Assembly (NCBI GenBank): GCA_965200145.1
Contig: CBDATG010000003.1
Location: 186,001 to 250,000, forward strand
DNA from: CBDATG01 sp965200145
Lineage (GTDB): Bacteria > Chloroflexota > Dehalococcoidia > Lucifugimonadales > Lucifugimonadaceae
Length of the DNA: 64,000 nucleotides
Direction of reading: 5' to 3'
Shown: positions 52,814 to 63,400 of the stretch, in pieces
Position numbering within the stretch: position 1 is the first letter of the stretch
How the letters are laid out: each line of letters starts with the position of its first letter
The notes under the pieces: model-generated
Seen by the model: only the letters and a program-made list of their open reading frames with translations
Databases searched by the model: none
What the model was told of the DNA's origin: nothing
Position numbers and translations under genes: made by a program

Positions 52814-53296
52814 GCCCAGTTGCGACGCGAGCCGCACCGCCGATTCAATATCCGGCAACACGCCGCGCTCCGTAACCACCTCAGCGTGCGCCACCGTAGA
52901 GTCCAGATCGATCACGAAGAGCGAACGCGTCGGCATCCCGCGTTCCGCATTGAACACCCCATAGCTCGTGCAAACCTCCCCATGCGGCCAGAAGTCCGAC
53001 AGCACCAACGGCACGTCGATATCAGCATCCCCCAACGTTGCCTTGACCCACGCCGTCTGTATCGGCATCGAGTCGCAACTCACCTCCAGCAACGCAACTC
53101 CAGCTTCGCTAGCAGCATCCGCGCTCGCCCGGAGCGCAACTAGCTGATTCGTTCAGCCACCCGTAAACGATGCCGGATGAAACGTCAGCACAACACGCTT
53201 GCCGGAAGCCAATACAGAGCGCAGTGCCACGGTCGCGCCAGTATGCGCGGCCAGCGTGAAGTCAGGTGCAAGGTCGCCGGGTGTCAAGTGCGCCAT
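52811..53296 (-). CDS. Peroxiredoxin with in-frame UGA (selenocysteine) at the peroxidatic position
   Basis: Reading UGA at 53153-53155 as selenocysteine gives a continuous 161-residue peroxiredoxin. Part one is MAHLTPGDLAPDFTLAAHTG ... FHPASFTGG, then Sec48, then TNQLVALRAS ... LLEVSCDSMPIQTAW, VPLVLSDFWPHGEVCTSYGV, PTRSLFVID. The peroxidatic motif PxxFTxxC is present with Sec in the Cys place. Conserved length and the intact frame after the UGA argue against a pseudogene. A hairpin right after the UGA fits a bacterial SECIS (53108-53144). Peroxiredoxins reduce peroxides; Sec would raise reactivity. Standard annotation would split this into two frames. ATG 53296 is the start used; no clear ribosome-binding site. 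Confidence 0.82.
53108..53144 (-). promoter_or_regulatory. SECIS-like hairpin after the UGA codon
   Basis: On the minus strand, 8 bases after UGA, GCTAG and CTAGC pair as the lower stem, with an internal loop, and GCGCTC/GAGCGC form a perfect upper stem with loop CGGGC. The UGA-to-apical-loop distance is 21 bases and a G is in the first two loop positions. These match the known bacterial SECIS pattern (about 16-37 bases, short loop with G near its start). Confidence 0.7.
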
Positions 53297-53487
53297 GAGG
53301 ATACGTCTTAGTTGACTCGTAGAAGTGGTGATTACAACGCCTTCAGTATACGAGCGCGCAACTCGCATTAGACGCGTTAAACTATGCACAGTGCAAAACA
53401 GTAACGCGTGCCATCGAAACGTGCCAACTCGTCAAGTTGGAACAAGACAACACACGCACACTCCATATATACCGAGGTAACCTACCA

Positions 53488-55266
53488 ATGCTCTACGACT
53501 CGCCGCACGGCAACATAGGACAGGCATTCCGACCGCCGCAAATGGGTAGCAAGGGCGCCGTCGTCGCAAATCACCCCTTGGCCGCACAGGCGGGCATCGT
53601 CATACTCCGACGCGGTGGCAACGCCGTTGACGCCGCCATGGCGGTCGCATTCGCACTCGGTGTCGCAGAACCCGCCGGATCAAGCATCGGCGGAGACGGA
53701 TTCGTCATGACATATTCCAAACAGGACGACACCGTCCAGGTCGCCAACGGCACCGGCGCAGCGCCCGCACTCGCCACGCCAGAGCAATACCCAGACGGTA
53801 TTCCCGTATACGGACCACTCGGAATCTCCGTCCCGGGCATCCTCGACGCGCTGCTCGCAACTCACGAACGCTACGGCAGCCTACCGCTGGCAACATGCAT
53901 CGAACCCGCACTGGAATTAGCCATCGACGGCGTGCCAGTCTCGCACAGCCAGGCAGAATCCGCGATGCAACACACTCTACTTCGCGAGGCACCAAGCTCA
54001 GCGCCAGTCTTCGCGCCCAACGGCAAGTGGCTCAAACCCGGCCAACTGCGACGCAACCCGAACCTCGCAAAGTCTTACAACCAAATCGCCGCCGAAGGGC
54101 GAGATGCCTTCTACACCGGCGACATCGCCCGCCAGATCGGCCGCTGGTGCGAAGAGGCAGGCGGACTGTTGCGATACGAAGACCTGGCACAACACCGCAT
54201 GAAGTGGCAAGAACCCATCAACGTCGACTATCGCGGGCATCGCGTATACGAAGCACCGCCGAACTCGTCCGGCCATGTCCTATTGCAGGAGCTGAACCTA
54301 GCAGCACACTTCGATATCGCGGGCCTCGGTTACCTGACTCCTGAAACGTTGCACCTGATGACCGAGTGCAAGAAACTCGCATTCGCAGACCGAGAGGCAT
54401 ACATGGCAGACCCCGACTATGTCGACGTGCCAATCGAAGGCATGTTGGACAAGGAGTACGCCGCGTCGCGCGCCGAGCTTATCGACCTAGAGCGCGCCTT
54501 GCCAGACGACTTCTGCGACGAGGGCGACCCGTGGGAATTCATGGACCGACAGCCAGACCGTCGCCGCAAGTATCGCCGCGACGGCATGTTGCACCATCCC
54601 GAACGGAAAAGCTCTCGACGACCTGCTATGGCAATGGCAGGCGCAGCAGGGTCAGACACGACACACTACTGCATCGTCGACAGATGGGGCAACGCTGTCG
54701 GCGCATTGCAATCCATACAGACCGGATACGGTTCATGCCTCATCGCCGGCGACACTGGCATCCTCATGAACAACAGAATGACATACTGGCACATCGACCC
54801 GGACCACATCGATCACCTACGACCCGGCCAGCGCGTCCGACACACCATGAACCCCGTAATGGTGTTCTCCGCGCCAATGGGCGGCAGGTCGCAGGATGAC
54901 GCTCAACTCGAACTGGTATGTGGTACACCCGGCGCAGACACGCAGGTGCAGACCAACTTCCAGATCGTTACCGGCATCATAGACCACGAACTCAACGTCG
55001 CCGAGGCGATTGAGGGACCACGCTGGACCCACTACCAAGCCGCAACATCGTCGACCTACCCGCATCACGACAACAGCAGGCTGGAGATCGAAGACCGCGT
55101 CCCGACCGCGCTGGTCGACTCTTTGCGCGCCAAGGGGCACACTGTCAACGCCATCGCACCATTCGCCGGCGCAGGCAGTGCTGGCGCAATACGGCTGCAC
55201 CACGACAGCGGCACGATGTCCGCCGCGTCTGACCCACGACGCGACGGCGACGCGACCGTCTGGTAG
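53488..55266 (+). CDS. Gamma-glutamyltransferase family protein (second copy)
   Basis: 592 residues from ATG 53488, preferred over TTG 53437 because GAGG lies about 12 bases upstream. Features: GGNAVDAAMAVAFALGVAEP, GGDGF, then the autocleavage site SDTTHYCIVDRWGN with predicted nucleophile Thr391 in this numbering, GYGS, NNRMTYW and EGPRWTHY. An insert of about 40 residues with RQPDRRRKYRR just before the cleavage site is not seen in the first copy. Same Ntn-hydrolase chemistry expected. Divergent from the peroxiredoxin gene. Confidence 0.92.
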   Translation: MLYDSPHGNIGQAFRPPQMGSKGAVVANHPLAAQAGIVILRRGGNAVDAAMAVAFALGVAEPAGSSIGGDGFVMTYSKQDDTVQVANGTGAAPALATPEQYPDGIPVYGPLGISVPGILDALLATHERYGSLPLATCIEPALELAIDGVPVSHSQAESAMQHTLLREAPSSAPVFAPNGKWLKPGQLRRNPNLAKSYNQIAAEGRDAFYTGDIARQIGRWCEEAGGLLRYEDLAQHRMKWQEPINVDYRGHRVYEAPPNSSGHVLLQELNLAAHFDIAGLGYLTPETLHLMTECKKLAFADREAYMADPDYVDVPIEGMLDKEYAASRAELIDLERALPDDFCDEGDPWEFMDRQPDRRRKYRRDGMLHHPERKSSRRPAMAMAGAAGSDTTHYCIVDRWGNAVGALQSIQTGYGSCLIAGDTGILMNNRMTYWHIDPDHIDHLRPGQRVRHTMNPVMVFSAPMGGRSQDDAQLELVCGTPGADTQVQTNFQIVTGIIDHELNVAEAIEGPRWTHYQAATSSTYPHHDNSRLEIEDRVPTALVDSLRAKGHTVNAIAPFAGAGSAGAIRLHHDSGTMSAASDPRRDGDATVW

Positions 55267-55310
55267 CGCGGCAAACCGCGCGCGAATCCGCACGCGACCA
55301 ACACAGCGCC

Positions 55311-55994
55311 CTACGGCTCCGGCGTCCCCGTCTCCGCCTGTTGCGTCAACTCCGCCTCGGCTGTGAATGTCTCGTCCACGAACTCCGAGATCGCTGTGAT
55401 TGTCGCCGCCGCCGCTTCTGATACCGCCGTCGCCGTAGAGTTCGCATCTGCAAGCGTGACAGCATTCACCAGAGTCACGTCAAATATCAGCTCCGCATTC
55501 CCGGGTATCACCGGCGGACGACCTGACCCACCGTAACCCAAATCCGGCGGGATGGACAGACGCCTGCGCTCTCCCACCTGCATATCCAGCATCGCCTCAC
55601 GCCAACCCGGTATCACCGCCGACAGGAAAAAACGCACCTCGCCCTGCTCAATGTACGTCGTCCCGAAGATGCAACCATCTTCCAACCATCCCGTGTACTT
55701 CACCGTGACACGCCAGTCGATCTCCGGCGAGTCGCCATCACCCTCGGTCAGCACCACTTGACGCAAGCCGCTCGGACTAGTCGTCCATGCCGCGTCCTCG
55801 CCCACCGCATCGAACTGCGGCGCGTCAGCAGGATAGTGTGGATTACGACACACGCGGTCAGATACAGTAGGCTCAACGAGCGGTATCACTATGTCACTCG
55901 CGCTGGGATTCGCTCCACCGCCGCGGCAACCCGCAATCGCAACGGCAGCAAGCAGACCAGACAGCGCGACCGCGAATATCCACAACCTAACCAT
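55311..55994 (-). CDS. FKBP-type peptidyl-prolyl isomerase lipoprotein
   Basis: 227 residues. Signal peptide with lipobox AIAGC at about residue 22. The FKBP fold spans about residues 70-175: LRQVVLTEGDG, VTVKYTGWLEDGCIF, FFLSAVIPGWREAMLDMQVGE, RRLSIPPDLGYGGSGRPPVIPGNAELIFDVTLV. The usual active-site residues (Tyr, Asp, Phe, Ile-Pro-Gly-Trp, Tyr) are present. A C-terminal Ala/Thr/Glu-rich helix of about 45 residues follows. It likely assists folding of exported proteins outside the membrane. Confidence 0.92.
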   Translation of the reverse strand: MVRLWIFAVALSGLLAAVAIAGCRGGGANPSASDIVIPLVEPTVSDRVCRNPHYPADAPQFDAVGEDAAWTTSPSGLRQVVLTEGDGDSPEIDWRVTVKYTGWLEDGCIFGTTYIEQGEVRFFLSAVIPGWREAMLDMQVGERRRLSIPPDLGYGGSGRPPVIPGNAELIFDVTLVNAVTLADANSTATAVSEAAAATITAISEFVDETFTAEAELTQQAETGTPEP

Positions 55995-56085
55995 CGCTAC
56001 TGGCCGATGCCGAAACAGATCGGGTTGGTCAACACCGGGCGCACGCGCCTTGGCGGCTACGGCGCGGCTCGAAGCGTCAATACGC

Positions 56086-56853
56086 TCACTTCAAGCGGTC
56101 ATTCACTACCGACATGAAGTTCGCAGCGCCTGTGTTCAACCAGTCCGGAGTCGTCGTGAAAAGGAACTTGACGCCCATATCAACATACTTGCCAACATTC
56201 GCAGTCGAGCAGATCGCACCAGCTGTCCTGCCCGCCGCGATGATACGCTGCATCGCATCATCCATCGTTCGCACCACTTCCGGATGTCCCGTATCGCCCA
56301 TGTGACCCATCGACGCGGCGAAATCACCCGGCGCAACGAAGAACACTCCGATGCCATCAACCTCGAGTATCTCATCTAAGTTCTCATACGCCACGATGTC
56401 TTCTATCAGGATGATTAGCAACGTCTCATCGTTGGCACGTTGCAGGAAGTCCGACACGCCCAACCCTTGGCGACTCGTGTACTGCCCGCGCATCCCCAGC
56501 GGCGGAAACTTGCCGCCCTCAACAACGTTGCGCGCCTCGGCAGCGTTGTTAACATGCGGCACGACTATCGACTGCGCGCCACGGTCAAGCGTGCGATAAA
56601 TCATGCCCTGATGATTCGCATTGATGCGCGCTACCGACGTCAATCCCCACAGGTCGCAAGCACGAGTCAAGTTGCCCATCTCGGGAGCATCTGACCAACC
56701 ATGCTCACCCTCGAGCCAGATGCCATCAAAACCATGCGCCACAGCGATCGGACCAAAAGCATCAATGTCGTCAGGATGCGTCATACCGCCAACGACTATC
56801 GCGGTCTCGCCACGGTCGATCTTCCGTTTCGCCCGATTAGTCCGAATCTCCAT
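56086..56853 (-). CDS. HpcH/HpaI aldolase-family protein (third copy)
   Basis: 255 residues from ATG 56853. ATG 56871 is in frame, but GGAGGA overlapping it serves as ribosome-binding site 10 bases before 56853. WLEGEHGWSD contains the His motif, VARINANH the Arg, ILIEDIVAYENLDEIL the metal Glu and VAPGDFAASMGHMG the metal Asp. It overlaps the end of the LRR gene on the same strand, so the two may be coupled. Substrate unknown; of the three aldolases this one is the most diverged from the 2-keto-3-deoxy type by eye. Confidence 0.84.
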   Translation of the reverse strand: MEIRTNRAKRKIDRGETAIVVGGMTHPDDIDAFGPIAVAHGFDGIWLEGEHGWSDAPEMGNLTRACDLWGLTSVARINANHQGMIYRTLDRGAQSIVVPHVNNAAEARNVVEGGKFPPLGMRGQYTSRQGLGVSDFLQRANDETLLIILIEDIVAYENLDEILEVDGIGVFFVAPGDFAASMGHMGDTGHPEVVRTMDDAMQRIIAAGRTAGAICSTANVGKYVDMGVKFLFTTTPDWLNTGAANFMSVVNDRLK

Positions 56854-56855
56854 GA

Positions 56856-59800
56856 TTATTCTGTCCTCCATATCCTGCCTATCCCTGTTAATACCAACAA
56901 GCCCAGCACAAACGCCAGAATAACATACACGAATGTCGGCGCACCACCGCCAGTCTCCGGCGCCTCAACCTCCAGAGTCGGAGTCGGCGCAACGATCACG
57001 CCGAAATCGCCACGACTCGCCGCTACCACAACGGCAGGAAACTCACTCACTGCTCCGCAGAGGGTGTAACCCTGCGTCGCATGCCGGCGAACCTTGGTCG
57101 TGAGCTCCTGCACGCCACCGCCGAGCTCACGCAACAGAGTCAAGCCCGACAACTTCGCACGGAACTCATCCGGCAACGGCACGCAAACATCCGCAGGACG
57201 ACCGACCACCATGTTCGCCAGCTTCGTGCCATCCGCCGATGCAGCATCCACCGCATACCGCATACCACCTGCCGTCCAATTCCCGTAACGTGCCCGAGTC
57301 GACGCTCCTGCGTCCGCCGCAACGTACGCACGCAAACCGACGTAACCGCATCCGGACAACGCACCACGCGGAACCGTGACAGAAACCGAATCGCCCATGA
57401 ACTCGCCACCCTCCGCAGGCGTGATCACCGAGTACTCGTTGCCATCCTTACCATCAATCGTCGCGGGGACAGTCCCGGCAGTCGGACACGGCGTGGGCTG
57501 CGGCGTAGCAGTCGAGGCAGCCCGCACAACGTTCACCGTGAACACCGCAGCACACTCGGTCGCACTGCCATTGCACGCCCAATCCGGCGTGATTCGCGCC
57601 GTGACAGTATGCCGACCCGGAAGACTCGGCGCACGCCACATAACCTCACGATCGTCGACCTCGCCGTCACGGTCCGAACCACTGCCGCGCGACTCACTGA
57701 ACGTGCCACCACCCGGGTCGGTCCAGACAATGGCCATCGAATCATGCGAGAACAGGTCGTTATCCAACGCATCCTGCACGTTGTACAGCGCGAAGCTGAG
57801 GCGAATCTCATCCCCAGCCTTAACGGTGAACGACCTAACCAGAGGCACAACCTTCGACACGATCGGTAACTCGATACGCTCATGGAACGTCGGAGTGGAT
57901 GTCGGAGTCGGAGTCGGCGGAACAGGGGTCGGAGTCGCATCCGAAATCTGCGCCCCCGTCAAACGGTCCAGACGCGTCAAGAAAGGCAACGACCGACGAT
58001 ACTCCGCAAACTCCTCAGGTGTCGAACGATCAGGATTCGGAAGGCCAATGCGAAGCAACCTCAAGTTAGACAAACCCTGATTCGCAAAAACATCCAGGAA
58101 CAACGTGTTGAAATTGTTACCCCACAAATACAGCGACCTAAGCTTCGACATGCCGTTGAAGATACCAACCGGTAAGTCCTCCGCATCCAAGTCATTCAGA
58201 TGCAGAAACAACACCCGCATCTCACCCAGGCCACTGAACGCATCGGACGGAAGACTGCTCAACCTGTTCTGGCCGAGGTTCACCTCCCGAAGATTCCGGG
58301 TGTTGCGGAACACTCCATCTGGAAGACTCGTCAGCAGATTGTTATAGAGGTTCAGCGTCTGGAGACTGGTCAAATCATCGAAGATTCCTGGAGGCAAGGT
58401 GGTCACCAGCCCGTTCTGCATTACAAGGTTACGCAAATTCGTCAGTCCGTCGAAGATACCCGCAGGAAACTCACGAACCTCTGTCGATCCGCCAAAGGAA
58501 CTTGTGAATGCCAAAGAGCGCAAGTTGGTCAATCCCGCAAAGTCGTTCGCATTCAGATTCTTCTTGCTCGAGTAGGAGTTCAAACTCCGGACCCTGGTCA
58601 AGTCGTCGGCAGTCATCAAGTTGCACAGCGCGGGATAGATTGTCGTCGCAGTCCGCGTCCCTGCAGGACCATGGCGCGACTGCCAAGAGGATAGCGAGAA
58701 CGGCCATCTGGTTTGCAACGCCGGACTCGGATTGCTCGCAACTGCCGCCGGCCACTCATCCGGCGCACTGAATGCCCCAAGCATGATCCGCCACACTATA
58801 TCGATCGTCCGACCAGTCAGTGTGTGACCAGCACCGCAGTACGCCTGCTCCTCACGCGTGCCATCATCCTCTGGTATCACCCGCGGCCTGGCAGGAAACG
58901 GATCCTCGAAGTACACCTGCGTGTGCGGCAACGCGGCCTGCAACGGCGCAAGTGCTGACTGCGGAAGCGAATTGTCCCAGAGATTCAGCACCCTCGGAAG
59001 GGACGGCTTACCAACGTGAACACCAAACGTAATCGGCGGAAGACCATTGAACCAACCCGTTGACACAGATGTCAGCTGGTTGTCATCCAGTTCGACGCGG
59101 TCAAGCGACGACAGGCCCGACCATAAACCATCCGGCAAAGACGATATCAAGTTCTGCTGCAGGTAGACCCGATCCAACGACGACAAACCGCTATATAGGG
59201 TCGCCGGCACTGTCGTGAGCTTGTTACCGTCCAACCGAACAGTCCGCAACCGGGTCATGCCACTGAACAGTCCGGCCGGTACAGACTCTATCAGGTTGTA
59301 GTTAAGGTAGATGTGCAAAATGCAGTTCGTCGGATCAGACGGACCAGGAGTAGCAGGCGGTTCGCAAGCACCGCCGTTGAACACACCATCATCAACCGTC
59401 CTGATCAGATTACCCTCAAACCAGACCGAGCCGCCTGTATAGATGCTAGGGCTTGAGATCCAAGTCACACCCTGGAACACACCCGTCTGCAACTTCGCGA
59501 TACGGTTTTGATTAACCCGAATCGTTCGCGCATTCGTCATCCCTGAGAAAACGCCCGTCGGCAACTCAACTATCCGATTATCGTCCAGGTGCACCGAGTG
59601 CAACGCGTGGATCCCAAAGATGTTCGTCGGAAGGTCAGGGTCCGGACCAGTACTACCGTCCGATGTCAGAAGGTTCTCCCTCAGGTTGAGCGTCGTAAGC
59701 GTCGGAATACTCGTAGAAAGGAACCCGAGCTGGTCAGAGGTCAGGAAGTTGTCGTTCACATTGATTGACGTGAGTGCAGGCAAGCCTTGGAATATCGTCG

Positions 59801-60401
59801 AAGGCAAACTCGCAAAACGATTCCCACTCAGAACAACCAGCCGAAGGGAGTTCAATCTGCTTCCGCTGAACACCGTCGCAGGCAACGCCGACAGCTCGTT
59901 CTCGCCCAAATAGAGCGATTGAAGCGAACTCAAGCCGTTGAACGCACCTGCCTCTACCGATGTCAAACTGTTCTCGTCAACCCACAACCGCGTCACGCTC
60001 GACAAACCCGAAAACGTATTCGCAGGCAACGACGTCAGGTGGTTGAACCGGAGAAACATAGTTCGGACACTCGAAAGACCGGCGAAGTCCTGCGCACGAA
60101 GCTGTGTCAATCCGTGATTCGCGAAATTAAACGTTGCCGTTATGCTAGCCAAATCCGCATTCGTCACATCGCTACATGTCTCAGACGCCGTAAGCGTAGT
60201 AGCCGCCTTCAGCAGGACCACTATCTCATCCACAACTCCCTGCGTCCTACCATCCAACGGATTGCCACTACCGCAACTCGCGGCACCGCCAACCCCGCCA
60301 GACTGGGCAAATGCAGACGGACCACGATCGCCGACACCAACGGCAATCAGCACCACCGCGACGACAACCGCCGCCGCCATTCCAACCCTAAACAGCATCA
60401 T
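56856..60401 (-). CDS. Giant leucine-rich repeat surface protein with sortase-like C-terminus (copy 1)
   Basis: 1181 residues. N-terminal signal sequence, then CGSGNPLDGRTQGVVDEIV as LRR N-cap, about 15 LRRs of the LxxLxxNxL(T/S)xLPxxxFxGL type, a second cap CGAGHTLTGRTIDIVWRIML, a further LRR block, an Ig-like beta domain (FHERIELPIVSKVVPLVRSF ... FSESRGSG), a second beta region and the end APETGGGAPTFVYVILAFVL with a basic GIGRIWR tail. The PETG-hydrophobic-basic end resembles LPxTG sorting signals. It begins at ATG 60401 inside the last codons of copy 2 (overlap 14 bases). Surface adhesion or ligand binding is the usual role for such proteins. Confidence 0.88.
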   Translation of the reverse strand: MMLFRVGMAAAVVVAVVLIAVGVGDRGPSAFAQSGGVGGAASCGSGNPLDGRTQGVVDEIVVLLKAATTLTASETCSDVTNADLASITATFNFANHGLTQLRAQDFAGLSSVRTMFLRFNHLTSLPANTFSGLSSVTRLWVDENSLTSVEAGAFNGLSSLQSLYLGENELSALPATVFSGSRLNSLRLVVLSGNRFASLPSTIFQGLPALTSINVNDNFLTSDQLGFLSTSIPTLTTLNLRENLLTSDGSTGPDPDLPTNIFGIHALHSVHLDDNRIVELPTGVFSGMTNARTIRVNQNRIAKLQTGVFQGVTWISSPSIYTGGSVWFEGNLIRTVDDGVFNGGACEPPATPGPSDPTNCILHIYLNYNLIESVPAGLFSGMTRLRTVRLDGNKLTTVPATLYSGLSSLDRVYLQQNLISSLPDGLWSGLSSLDRVELDDNQLTSVSTGWFNGLPPITFGVHVGKPSLPRVLNLWDNSLPQSALAPLQAALPHTQVYFEDPFPARPRVIPEDDGTREEQAYCGAGHTLTGRTIDIVWRIMLGAFSAPDEWPAAVASNPSPALQTRWPFSLSSWQSRHGPAGTRTATTIYPALCNLMTADDLTRVRSLNSYSSKKNLNANDFAGLTNLRSLAFTSSFGGSTEVREFPAGIFDGLTNLRNLVMQNGLVTTLPPGIFDDLTSLQTLNLYNNLLTSLPDGVFRNTRNLREVNLGQNRLSSLPSDAFSGLGEMRVLFLHLNDLDAEDLPVGIFNGMSKLRSLYLWGNNFNTLFLDVFANQGLSNLRLLRIGLPNPDRSTPEEFAEYRRSLPFLTRLDRLTGAQISDATPTPVPPTPTPTSTPTFHERIELPIVSKVVPLVRSFTVKAGDEIRLSFALYNVQDALDNDLFSHDSMAIVWTDPGGGTFSESRGSGSDRDGEVDDREVMWRAPSLPGRHTVTARITPDWACNGSATECAAVFTVNVVRAASTATPQPTPCPTAGTVPATIDGKDGNEYSVITPAEGGEFMGDSVSVTVPRGALSGCGYVGLRAYVAADAGASTRARYGNWTAGGMRYAVDAASADGTKLANMVVGRPADVCVPLPDEFRAKLSGLTLLRELGGGVQELTTKVRRHATQGYTLCGAVSEFPAVVVAASRGDFGVIVAPTPTLEVEAPETGGGAPTFVYVILAFVLGLLVLTGIGRIWRTE
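56861..56892 (-). repeat. Dispersed repeat copy encoding the LRR copy 1 C-terminus
   Basis: Minus strand: TTAACAGGGATAGGCAGGAT followed by ATGGAGGACAG. In the LRR frame it codes T-G-I-G-R-I-W-R-T, the basic tail and near-stop. The same bases supply ATG and GGAGGA for the following aldolase. Confidence 0.75.
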
Positions 60402-63400
60402 CCTGCCATATCCTGCCTATCCCTGTAAGTACCAGCACGCCGAGCGCGAATGCAAGCATAACATACACCAATGTCGGCGCACCACCGCCAGTCTCCGGCA
60501 CAGCAGCCTCCGGCGTAGGCGACGGCGCCACCGTGACTCCGAAATCGCCACGACTCGCCGCCACCACAACCACAGGGAACTCGCTAACAGCACCGCAGAG
60601 TCGGAAGCCCAGCGTCGCATCCCGCCGCACCGTGCTAGTCAGCGGCTGCACACCACCTCCGAGCTCGCGCAACAGCGTCAAGCCAGACAGCGTCGCACGG
60701 AACTCGTCCGGTAAAGGCACGCAAACATCCGCAGGCCGACGCATCACAACATTCGCCAGCTTCACGCCGGCAGACGACGCAGCATCCACCGCGTAGCGCA
60801 TGCCACCAGCAGTCCAGTTACCATAACGCGCACGCGCCGACGCTCCAGTCTCCAACACCGTATACGCACGCAAACCGATGTATCCACATCCTGACAACGC
60901 TGAACGCGGAACAGTCACCGACACTCCCTCGCCATTGAACTCGCCACCCTCAGCCGGCGTGATGACGGAGTACGTATTGCCGTCCGCATCATCAACGGTT
61001 GCCGGAACAGTCCCTGCCGTCGGACACGGCGTAGGCTCCGGCGTAGAAGTGGACGCAGCACGCACGACGTTAACCGTGAACACCGCCGAGCACTCATTCG
61101 CACTGCCATCGCACGCCCATCCCGGTGTGATACTGGCAGTAACCGTGTGCCGACCTGGCAGACTCGGCGCACGCCACATAACCTCGCGGTCATCTATCTC
61201 GCCATCACGGTCAGCACCGGTACCGCGCGACTCGCTGAAGGTGCCTCCGCCAGAGTCAGTCCACACGATGGCCATCGAATCATGCGTGTACAGGTCGTTA
61301 TCCAACGCATCCTGCACGTTGTACAACGCAAAGCTGAGACGTACCTCATCACCCGCCGTGACCGTCAACGACCTGACCTGCGGCACGACCTTCGATACGA
61401 TCGGCAGCTCGATCCGCTCATGGAACGTCGGGGTGGCGGTCGCCGTCGGAGTCGGTGTTGGTGTCGCGGCCAACACCGGCGCACCGGTCAGGCGATCCAG
61501 ACGCGTCAACGAAGGCAACGAACGCTGGAACGCAGCGAACTCCTCAGGCGTCGTACGATCCTCGTTCTGCTGCCCAATCCGCAACGTCTTCAAATGAGAC
61601 AGTCCCTGATTCGTGAACACCTCTAGGAAGAGCGTGCGGAAATTGTTCTCCCACAACGTCAGAGACCTGAGATTCGACAAGCCGTTGAATGTGCCGACCG
61701 GTAAGTCCTCCGCATCAAGATCGTTTAGATACAACCTCAGCGTTCGTAGCTCCCGGAGGTTGCGGAAAACGCCCGGCGGAAGACTAGACAATCGATTCTG
61801 TTGCAGATCCAACACACGGAGGTCGGTTAGGTCGTCAAACACTCCTGCCGGTAGGCCTGTCAAGAAGTTGTAATCCAATTGCAACTCGCGGAGATTAATC
61901 AGACCATCAAAGACCCCCGTTGACAGGCTCAAAAGACCCGCGTTGTATAGCCGCAGGGAGTTGAGACTCGTTAAGCCGTTAAAGATACCAGAAGGCAACT
62001 CCCTGATCTCGTTTGAAACATTCCACGGACCCCGGAAGTCCAGGTACTGTAGATTCGACAAACCCGCGAAGTCACCAGACTCGAGACTCACCAACCTGCC
62101 GTATATGGTCATCGATTGGACACGTAGCAGGTCGCCGGCGGTGACGACATCGCAGTGCGCAGGGTCGATCGCAGGCGGGTCGCCAGGACCAGGCGTCGTG
62201 CCATGAGAAGATTGCCACGCTGACAGCGAGCCCCAGCTCGATGCCGTCACTGGCAAAGCACTCCACGCGCTCGGCGACGAATAAGCGGCAAGCATGATCC
62301 GCCAGACGACCTCTCTCGTTCGACCAGTCAGCGTGTGTCCAGGACCACAGTTCGCCGTGACCTCGCGCGTGCCGCCCAGTGTTGGAACCTCACGGGTAGT
62401 CGTCGGCGCCGTAGTGGACACGACCGTCGCCGTGGTCGGGAACAGCGCCTTCACCGCGTTAACCTCCGACTCGGGCATCGGGTTGTCGCCAATGTATAGC
62501 GAGCGCGGACGCTGTAGCAGACCCAGGTTCGCACCAGACGTGAACTTCGGCAACCCATCGAACACATTCGCCGGCAACGACATCAGCTTGTTGTCGTTCA
62601 GATTAAGGGTGCTTAAGCTTTGGAAACTCGAAAACAGACCCGCAGGCAAAGTCTCTAGAAGATTCTGATTCAAGCTGAGAAACGTTATGCGCGATATGCC
62701 CGTGAACAAACCCGCAGGCAACGTAGTCAACCTGTTACCACGTAAGTAGATGTTTCGAAGCTCCGTCAACCCACTGAACAATCCCGCGGGAACCGATTCA
62801 ATCAGGTTGTAATCAAGGTAGATGTAAGCGATACAGTTCGTCGGATCTGTCGGCATCGGAGACGGTCGCGGCCCACACGGACCGCCATTGAACACTGACT
62901 CATCCACCGTCGTCAGCAAGTTGCCCGTGAACCAGATCGAACCACTCCACGCACTGGTCGACCAGGTCACACCGTCAAACACTCCCGACTGTAACCGCGT
63001 AAGCCTGTTGTTCTGGACGCGGATCGTCACAACACCAGACATCCCCGAAAACACGCCCGAAGGTAACTCCACGATACGGTTATCGCTAAGATACAACGAA
63101 GTCAGATTCGGATGGACCCCGAAGATGTTCGTTGGCAAGTCAGGATCAGGCCCAGAACCACCCGAGGTCAGAAGGTTCTCCCCCAAGTAGAGCCGCTCCA
63201 GCGTCGAGATCGGAGTCGCAAGCCAACCCAATCTGTCGGACGTAAGGAAGTTATCCTCAACGTTAATGGTGTCAAGCGCAGGCAAGCCTTGGAACAACGT
63301 CGCAGGCAGGTTCCGAATCTCATTGCCGGGCAAGTTGATCGTCTCCAGGGCGTTCAAGCTGCTGACACTGAAAACATCCGACGGCAATGTGCTGATCTCG

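Noticed and set aside
53153..53296. Two separate short genes or a pseudogene instead of one peroxiredoxin
   Set aside because: The UGA is exactly at the catalytic position, the frame continues without damage and a SECIS-like hairpin follows.
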